In this document: positions 57,657 to 64,000 of the stretch, piece by piece
How positions within the stretch are numbered: position 1 is the stretch's first letter
Layout of the letters: each line of letters starts with the position of its first letter
Assembly (NCBI GenBank): GCA_003996215.1
Contig: QJPP01000841.1
Location: 1 to 64,000 of the forward strand
From: Jaltomata sinuosa
Taxonomy: Eukaryota; Streptophyta; Magnoliopsida; Solanales; Solanaceae
Length of the DNA: 64,000 nucleotides
Direction: 5' to 3'
The notes under the pieces: generated by a model
Database searches by the model: none
What the model was told of the DNA's origin: nothing
Seen by the model: the letters and a program-made list of their open reading frames with translations, nothing else
Program-made: the position numbers and the translations under genes

Positions 57657-58894
57657 CTAAAACTCTTGAGATGGAGAGCCAGCCTTTCTTGGAAACAAAT
57701 TCTGGTGAATATTGGGCAAGACACCTCCATTAGCAATTGTAACCTCACCCAAAAGCTTGCTCAGCTCCTCATCATTCTTCACAACCAACTGAATGTGCCT
57801 TGGCACTATATGATTCTTCCTGTTATCCCTTGCTGCATTTCCAGCCAACTCCAACACCTAGATTAAGAAATTGTAGCAAACTCATACTCAAAAGATTGTA
57901 CTAGTTTTTTCACATTGAAGAATCCAACTCCAGCATCACAATCTCCCGTTAATCAATAACATTAAACTAGATAAATCTCTAAGCACCATTACCAACTCTT
58001 TAATTGTTTGTCACAGTCTAGTACTAAGCATGATTATCCAACCATCAACACAAATTAACCACACAATACCAATTCTCCAAGTGTTAATCTATTAACAAAG
58101 CTCATACACAAAAATTAACACAAATTATGAACAAACAGAATAACCATTGCATATATAAATAACAAAACATAAAACTGACAAATCGATGAATTCAGAAGTC
58201 AAACAAAACCAAATTAATTACCACTGCTCCAGTTTATGTAGCACATTTTTCTAGTTAATTTGTTCCAAAAAGAACCACAAACACAAAATAAATTCAACTT
58301 TAAACTTCTCACTTCTACATTTATTAAGAAGATATTTTAGCTACATAAATGTAGCTTTTAAGTCTTACAATCATAAATATTATGTTATAACATATTTAAA
58401 CAATAAAAATATAAACATATTCTTCTTTCCTAAACTTATACCATATTTAATCGACCAAATCAAGTAAAAAAATACATAAATTGGAGTAAATTTGAATTCA
58501 ATCGATCAAATCAGGTAAAAACAATTGCATAAATGAAGTAAATTTGGATTCAATAGACCAAATCAAGTAAAAACGCATAAATTGGAGTAAATTTGGATTC
58601 AATCGACCAAATCAAGTAAAAAATCACATAAATTGAAGTAAATTTGAATTCAATCAACTAAATCAAGTAAAAGGAATCACAAAAATTACCTCGGCGGCAA
58701 GTTATTCAAGGATAACAGATAGATAAACTGGTGCACCAACATCAACATGATCAGCATATTTTTAATTTTTAAGGCAACGGGCAATCCTATCGATGAGGAA
58801 GTGGAGACCCGCCTTTGAAGACTGAGACACCGATTTTGATGCCTTTGATTTCCCTTTACTGGCATCACAATTGCCTGATCCACCACAAGAACTC
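57657..58894 (-). pseudogene. Histone H2A.X pseudogene, left copy
   Basis: Exon 1 runs from ATG 58894 to 58691 and exon 2 from 57857 to 57657, with an intact GT-AG intron between them, so this is a DNA copy, not a retrocopy. Exon 1 reads MSSCGGSGNCDASKGK, then SSKAGLHFLIDRIARCLK and GAPVYLSVILE. Two TAA codons interrupt it (after LKN, and where a tyrosine is expected before LAAE). Exon 2 is uninterrupted: ELAGNAARDNRKNHIVPRH, ELSKLLGEVTIANGGVLPN and a C-terminal SQEF. The SQ-E-aromatic end is the H2A.X mark that is phosphorylated at DNA breaks. About 134 residues, a little short of the usual 142. The stops make it non-coding. Confidence 0.9.
58440..58682 (-). repeat. Intron minisatellite, left arm (about 5 units of ~52 bp)
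   Basis: Units such as TTTACTTGATTTGGTCGATTG and GAATCCAAATTTACTCC (minus strand) recur roughly every 52 bp inside the H2A.X intron. Confidence 0.85.
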
Positions 58895-59275
58895 ATTTTT
58901 TCCAATGAATGAGAAACCCTAAATCTAGCTCTAAATTTGTATGCTGCTATTTTTGTGTGTTAGGTTAAAGAGGAAGAGAGTATAGATTGTATATATGTGA
59001 GTAAATGTTGTGCGCTAATAGGTGAAATTGATGGGCACGAGGATCGCCAGCATGGAAGTGGGCCTACATTGTTTTAAGTATTCCTGTGCAATACTTACAA
59101 CAATGTAGACCCATTTCCACGCTGGCAATCCTCGTGACCATCAATTCCACCTATAAGCTCACAACATTAACTCATGTATATACAATCTGTACTCTCTTCC
59201 TCATTAACCTTATGCACAAAAACAACAGCATATACATCGAGAGCTAGATTTAGGGTTTCTCTTTCATTGGAAAAA

Positions 59276-60921
59276 ATGAGTTCGAATGGTGGATCGGGAA
59301 ATGGCGGCGCTGATAGAGGAAAACCAAAGGCATAAAAATTGGTGTCTCGGTCTTCAAAGGCAGGTCTTCAATTCCCCATCGGTAGGATTGCCCGTTGCCT
59401 TAAAATTGAAATTATAATGAACGTGTTTGTGCTGATGCACCCGTTTATCTATTTGTTGACCTTGAATACCTCTCCGCCGAGGTAATTTTTGTGATTTTCT
59501 TACTTGATTTGGCCGATTGAATTCAAAATTACTTTAGTTTTTTTTTTTTTTACTTGATTTGGTCGATTGAATCCAAATTTACTTTATTTATGTGATTGGT
59601 TTTTACTAGATTTGCTCGATTGAATTCAAATTTACTCCAATTTATGTATTTTTTTACTTGATTTGATCGATTGAATCCAAATTTACTTCGTTTAAGCTAT
59701 TGATTTGGTTGATTAAATTCAAATTTACTTCAATCTATGTGTGTGTTTTTTCCGTTTGATTTGGTCGGTTGAATTCAAGTTTACATCATTTAAGTGATTG
59801 TTTTTACTTGATTTGGTCAATTGAATTCAAATTTACTTCATTTATGTGATTGTTTTTACTTGATTTGATCGATTGAATTCAAATGTACTTCAATTTATGC
59901 AATTATTTTTACTTGATTTGGTCAATTGAATTCAAATTAACTCCTATTGATGTGATTTTTTTTACTTGATTTAGCCGAATGAATTCAAATTTACTTCAAT
60001 TTCTGTTACTTCTTTTACTTGATGTGGTCGATTGAATTCAAATTTAATCCAATTTATGTGACATGGTTTGAATATGGTATAAGTTTAATAATGAAGGAAT
60101 ATTTTTTATATTTGTAGTTTTAAACATGTTATAACATAACATTTATGATTGTAAGACTTGAAACCATTTGCATTTGTATAGCTAAATAGCTTCTTATTAA
60201 ATGTAAAAATGAGAAGTTTAAAATTGAATTTATTTTGTGTATGTAGTTCTTTTTGGAATAAATTAACTAGGAAATTGTGCTACATAAACTGGAACGGTTG
60301 CAGTGATTAATTTGGTTTTGTTTTATTTCCGAATTCATCTATTTGTCAGTTCTATGTTTTGTTATTTATGTATGCAATGGTGATTCTGTTTGTTCATAAT
60401 CTGTGTTAATTTTTGTGTATGAGCTTTGTTAATAGATTAACACTTGGAGAATTGGTATTGATTGATTAATTTGTGTTGATGGTTGGATAATCATGCTTAG
60501 TAATGGACTGTGACAACCAATTAAAGAGTTAGTAATGGTGTTTAGAGACTTATCTTGTTTAATATTATTGATTAATGGGAGATTGTGATGCTGGAGTTGG
60601 ATTCTTTGAAGTGGAAAAACTAGTACAATCTTTTGAGTATAAATTTATTATAATTTCTTAATCTAGGTGTTGGAGTTTGTTGGAAATGCAGCAAGGGATA
60701 ACAAGAAGAATCGTATAGTGCCGAGGCACATTTAGTTGGCTGTGAAGAATGATAAGGAGCTGAGCAAGCTTTTGGGTCACATTACAATTGCTAACAGAGG
60801 TGTCTTGTCCAATATTCACCAGAATTTGTTGCCAAGAATGGCTGGCTCAGCCAAGGACGATGTTGGCTCTGCATCTCAAGAGTTTTACTATAAATCAACT
60901 CTAGTTTTGAAATGGATCTGA
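59276..60921 (+). pseudogene. Histone H2A.X pseudogene, right copy
   Basis: Exon 1 59276-59481 reads MSSNGGSGNGGADRGKPKA, a TAA, then KAGLQFPIGRIARCLK before the frame shifts (206 bp instead of 204). The GT-AG intron (59482-60666) is kept. Exon 2 from 60667 reads VLEFVGNAARDNKKNRIVP, TAG at 60733 where CAG is expected, ELSKLLGHITIANRG and GSASQEF. The normal stop after SQEF has become TAC, so the frame runs on to 60919. It is more damaged than the left copy, though it keeps more of the linker before SQEF (AGSAKDDVGSASQEF). Non-coding. Confidence 0.9.
59497..60065 (+). repeat. Intron minisatellite, right arm (about 11 units of ~51 bp)
   Basis: ACTTGATTTGGTCGATTGAA with variants recurs near 59500, 59550, 59606, 59656, 59702, 59754, 59806, 59857, 59911, 59964 and 60016. 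These are the same unit as in the left arm, in about twice the number. Confidence 0.88.
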
Positions 60922-61049
60922 AGTGAACAACTCATATATTAGGTCAGATTTCCTTGGATGCCAAATATACCTAACAAATAGCCAAATTCAATTTCTGGAG
61001 AGTTATAGACCTACCCTTTATAACACTAAGGCGTGGTTCGGTCTTTTCC

Positions 61050-61160
61050 TTTAGGTGATTTTAAATGAAATATTGATGGAACTAGTACAGGCAATCCCGG
61101 AAGAAGTTCTTATTGTTTTTGTTTGGAGGATGATAAGGGTGATCTTGTATATGTTCAAGC
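61050..61160 (+). pseudogene. LINE RNase H relic beyond the right H2A.X copy
   Basis: FKLNIDGTSTGNPGRSSYCF- and DDKGDLVYVQAKG-like text in neighbouring frames. The preceding block (AGATTTCCTTGGATGCC, CACTAAGGCGTGGTTCGGTC) matches that before 22656. Confidence 0.65.
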
Positions 61161-61615
61161 TAAGGGTGATAAAATTAGTCCATGAAAATATGATTTCCCC
61201 AAATTATCCAAGTTTGAGTGGGTCAATATTTAACTTAGCCATTTTGACCCGCTCAACTCAGTCATTTTAAAAGTTGGTCTGATATATATCCCAAATTCAT
61301 CCATGAGATATATTGTCAAAATACATTTAAAAAGATAATTTTTTTTTGTTTTGAAGGAAAAAAATTAATAGATACTTAATCAAATCATTAAAAATAAATT
61401 AAAATGTAATAAGAATTGGACCGATTGAGCTATGACTCGTTTGTTAGCCCATTTCAGCCCATATAACTTTAGAAGGGTCATTGACCTCCATTCGCTAAGC
61501 AGAAAATTACACAAGGTGTCCCCAAAATGGTGCGTATTGATTTTTTGTCCCCCATATGAGAAAAGTGCTGAGACTAGCCTTTCTTCCACTCTAAGTATAA
61601 GTCCTTATATGTCTT
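61161..61615. other. Intergenic DNA, no gene seen
   Basis: AT-rich sequence after the inverted repeat with no recognisable gene. Confidence 0.4.
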
Positions 61616-61748
61616 GATTTTCTCCCCGTGTCTCTTGTTTCTCTCCTCTCTGCCTCTCTCGTTTCTCTCTGTGTCTCTCGGTTCTCTCCTCTCTGCCTCT
61701 CTCGTTTCTCTCTGTGTCTCTCGGTTCTCTCCTCTCTGCCTCCTAATA
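61616..61748 (+). repeat. Pyrimidine-rich 43-bp tandem repeat
   Basis: TCTCTCGTTTCTCTCTGTG and TCTCGGTTCTCTCCTCTCTG recur with a period of 43 bp (61655 and 61698), preceded and followed by partial units. It may be the leader of the gene relic that follows. The hydrophobic frame across it is a by-product of the repeat. Confidence 0.8.
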
Positions 61749-61934
61749 GTAGCGATTTCTCGCCGTCTCTCTAAGTCCTCTCCAATCCGTCTCCTAACCC
61801 TACCGATGGACTAAGGAACAAGATGGTTCTCTTACTGTAAGTGTTCCTTTTTCATTGTTTTTGGCATTTTTTAATTTAATTTTCATTAGGTTATAATTTT
61901 CAATGTATTTACTTTCTTGTTTTCTTATAGAAAG

Positions 61935-64000
61935 GAAATCAACTTTTTAAGTTTGAACAATGGTTTGCAGCAAAAAGTGTTTGGGGGTGGCAATTCAAAT
62001 TATAATAGTGTTATTAGTTCATTTTTGACCAAGTCTCAGATGAAGACATTGAAGGGGGATCGTATTTGGAAATTTTATGAAGCTTGACGATATAAATATT
62101 TCTTGAAATTTATTGCATTGCTTGCTACTTTCGCAAATCTCTTGCGATGATGGTAGGTTGATTAGATTTAGTGTATTTGGTAAATGGTAATCAATGCACA
62201 TTTAATTTCGAGGTCTTTCAGCTAATAACTGGTTTGAATGTTTGTGCGAGTGATTTTGGTGTTGTATCTGCCATGTTGAATCGCCTATTTAACCCTTATT
62301 TTCCAAATCATCATACGATCAAATTGTTTGAGTTGCAAACATTTTTCAATACTGATCCAACCATCCGTGGAGCATCTTTTTGGACAACGACAGTAATGTT
62401 GTAAAGCTTGCTGAACTTTATATAGCCGAAAGGGTTCTGTTGGGTCATTCTGAAGATTGTGTGGTAAGCAATTCTTTGATGAAGATCATTGATATGGATG
62501 AATTTCGTTATTCTTAACCTTGGGGTACTTTGGGATTTAACTGGTTGGTTGGTTCATTGAGAAACTCGTTGCAACTAGTTAAATCAGAATCAGAAAATCA
62601 AGAATCTTATCACTTATGTGGGTTTCCTTTTGTGTTGAAATGTGAGCATTAGAAGTATTTCCCACATTTCGAGAGTATGAAGAACGAAAACCTGGAACTT
62701 TTCCGAGGATGTTATGTTGGTGCATTCTAAGTCAACCTCCTTACACAACTCTCATGGAGAATTATTTTCATGCGTTCTCGGTATTCTTCCGGTCTTGTGT
62801 CCTTATTTTCCTGATTTTAATTGTTATAATATTTTGGTATTAATTTTTTCCTTTTTCTGTTTGCAAAACAAGCAATTTGAGTCATTTAAGATGGAAGCAT
62901 TTGTTGCTACTGATGAAGAAAGAGAGCGTTTCCCAGTGGATTTGCAATTCTCAAGTGATGTTGCTTCTACTTCTTCGGGACGTTTACTACCTTGCAGCTT
63001 GATTAACATTGTTGATGTAAGTTTCTGGTAAAAAATAGCTTGAAATATGTACTAGACCCTTAATATTTCAAAAAATATCTCTTGATTGATGCATTTGCAT
63101 AGTTGCTAAATTTAGCCTCGAAGGCAAAAATTATAGAGTATCTTCTATGTTTGACACAATGAAGTAGTCAAAGTGTTTCCCATGATGCATAAGATATTCT
63201 TTATAAGCCCCAGAGCTAGGTTTTGCCTCTAAGTCAAGCGTTATATAGTATCCATAAGTAAGACTAAATGAAATAGTGTTAGTTGTTGCCCATGAGGCAT
63301 ACATTATTTTTTTTAAACCCCTGATCTATGTTTTGCCTCTAAGTCTATATTTATAGAGTACCCCACAAGTTAGACTTTGTGAAATAGTGCAGACTGTTGA
63401 CCATGAGACATAGGTTATATGCAGTGTTTGACTTGTCCTTATCTAATTTGATTTCATGCTTAGTCATCAACTGACGAGTACTTTGTAGCGACCGTCAACA
63501 CTCTGTTGTCAGCTCCTGCCTTTCATTTCGAGGAAAATAAATCAATGAGTGTACATCAACAATCATATCATGACTTTTTAACATCTAAATGCAATGTATT
63601 ATTTTTGTTGTTTCAAAATGTGGTGTGAATGGTGTAGACAACTACAATTACTTTCCGAGTTTCTAAGTTTCATATATCCAGTATTCCATTTCTTTTGAGA
63701 TGTAAGTTGCACGTGCGTGACATCTTAGGCTGGTTTCTTTGAAAATGGTACTTATTTTAATAGTTAAACTGTTGCAGCCTGCAGGGACTTATTTTTATAG
63801 CTATTTTATGCATTTTGGATCTACTAGGTTGAAGGAAGATATGTTTGTATAATTTTGTATAGTGGGAATTGGAAAATCTGCAGTGTATATTCAGTGTTCT
63901 TCATTTATTTTTTTTGTCTCAGCACTTGGATGCCATCTTTTACTATCTGAGAAAGAAGTCCAAATATGAACTTACTGGTCTCGTAAGGTTTACTACAGGT
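61935..64000 (+). pseudogene. DUF1985/Ulp1-protease-type relic, runs off the edge
   Basis: NQLFKFEQWFAAKSV (from about 61938) is followed by broken frames. A clear DUF1985-like segment then starts near 62178: LVNGNQCTFNFEVFQLITGL. It continues in another frame with VVKLAELYIAERVLLGH and in a third with PWGTLGFNWLVGSLR. Further exon-like pieces are DEEREVFPVDL-like text at 62900, DEYFVATVNTLLSAPAFHF near 63475 and HLDAIFYYLRKKSKYELTG at 63920-63980; the last is typical of the region before the Ulp1-type cysteine protease domain. Such genes are common in plants and often ride in Mutator-like elements. Stops and frame changes point to a pseudogene, but some breaks could be introns. The protease catalytic part would lie outside the window. 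Confidence 0.65.

Larger units (their letters stand above)
57490..61150. repeat. Large inverted repeat with a 7-nt spacer
   Basis: Left arm about 57490-59082, right arm about 59090-61150. The centre is TAAGTATT (59075-59082), CCTGTGC, AATACTTA (59090-59097). Each arm holds a complete two-exon H2A.X pseudogene in head-to-head orientation plus a LINE RNase H relic. Exon 2 is about 90% identical between arms by eye. The right arm is longer mainly because of minisatellite expansion in the intron. Confidence 0.9.

Noticed and set aside
61614..61814. Hydrophobic 66-codon frame resembling a membrane peptide
   Set aside because: Produced by a CT-rich tandem repeat read in one frame.
1..64000. CRISPR arrays, operons or prokaryotic defence systems
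   Set aside because: The tandem repeats found lack unique spacers and lie in introns or transposons; the sequence is plant nuclear DNA.

Overview
This is plant nuclear DNA, AT-rich, intron-bearing and crowded with transposons. The receptor-like protein (RLP) genes, Tork/Tnt1-like copia elements, a long-LTR chromovirus and tRNA-derived SINEs fit a Solanaceae genome best. The family assignment rests on recognised gene and repeat types, not on a database search. Only one ordinary host gene looks intact: a three-exon HD-Zip class I transcription factor at 18.7-20.7 kb. Most of the rest is mobile DNA and broken gene copies.

Layout. At 1.5-7.3 kb there is a nest: Stowaway-type inverted ends enclose a non-LTR retrotransposon fragment, which is itself split by copia element A (1813-6676, TSD GAGAT). 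A young, almost intact copia element B lies on the minus strand at 8300-13832, also with TSD GAGAT. From 14.4 to 20.4 kb there are several small DNA transposons (four Stowaway-like, one Tourist-like, one CACTA-like) and the HD-Zip gene, whose first intron carries a five-unit minisatellite. From 22.6 to 24.4 kb there are LINE, U-box and copia relics and a 9-bp-TSD MITE.

From 24.5 to 51.7 kb lies a decayed RLP cluster on the minus strand. RLP1 (25.5-37.3 kb) is split by a 9-kb Ty3/gypsy chromovirus. RLP2 (46.4-48.4 kb) is broken by two small indels. The spacers between them share duplicated blocks, and copia element C (40192-44969, TSD CAAGT) sits at the edge of one. Plastid-derived scraps (ndhB, 23S rRNA) lie at 45.5-45.9 kb. 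RLP1 and RLP2 share a C-terminal half but have unrelated N-terminal halves, which points to shuffling inside the LRR region.

From 52 to 64 kb there is a SINE, a LINE ORF1-type relic and a poorly resolved repeat-like tract. Next comes a large inverted repeat (about 57.5-61.1 kb, 7-nt spacer) built from two head-to-head histone H2A.X pseudogenes, each with its intron and a LINE RNase H relic. A DUF1985/Ulp1-type relic then runs off the right edge.

There is no operon-like organisation and no obviously new multi-gene system. The most unusual structures are the H2A.X palindrome, a possible source of hairpin RNA, and the intronic array of palindromic homeodomain-like sites in the HD-Zip gene.
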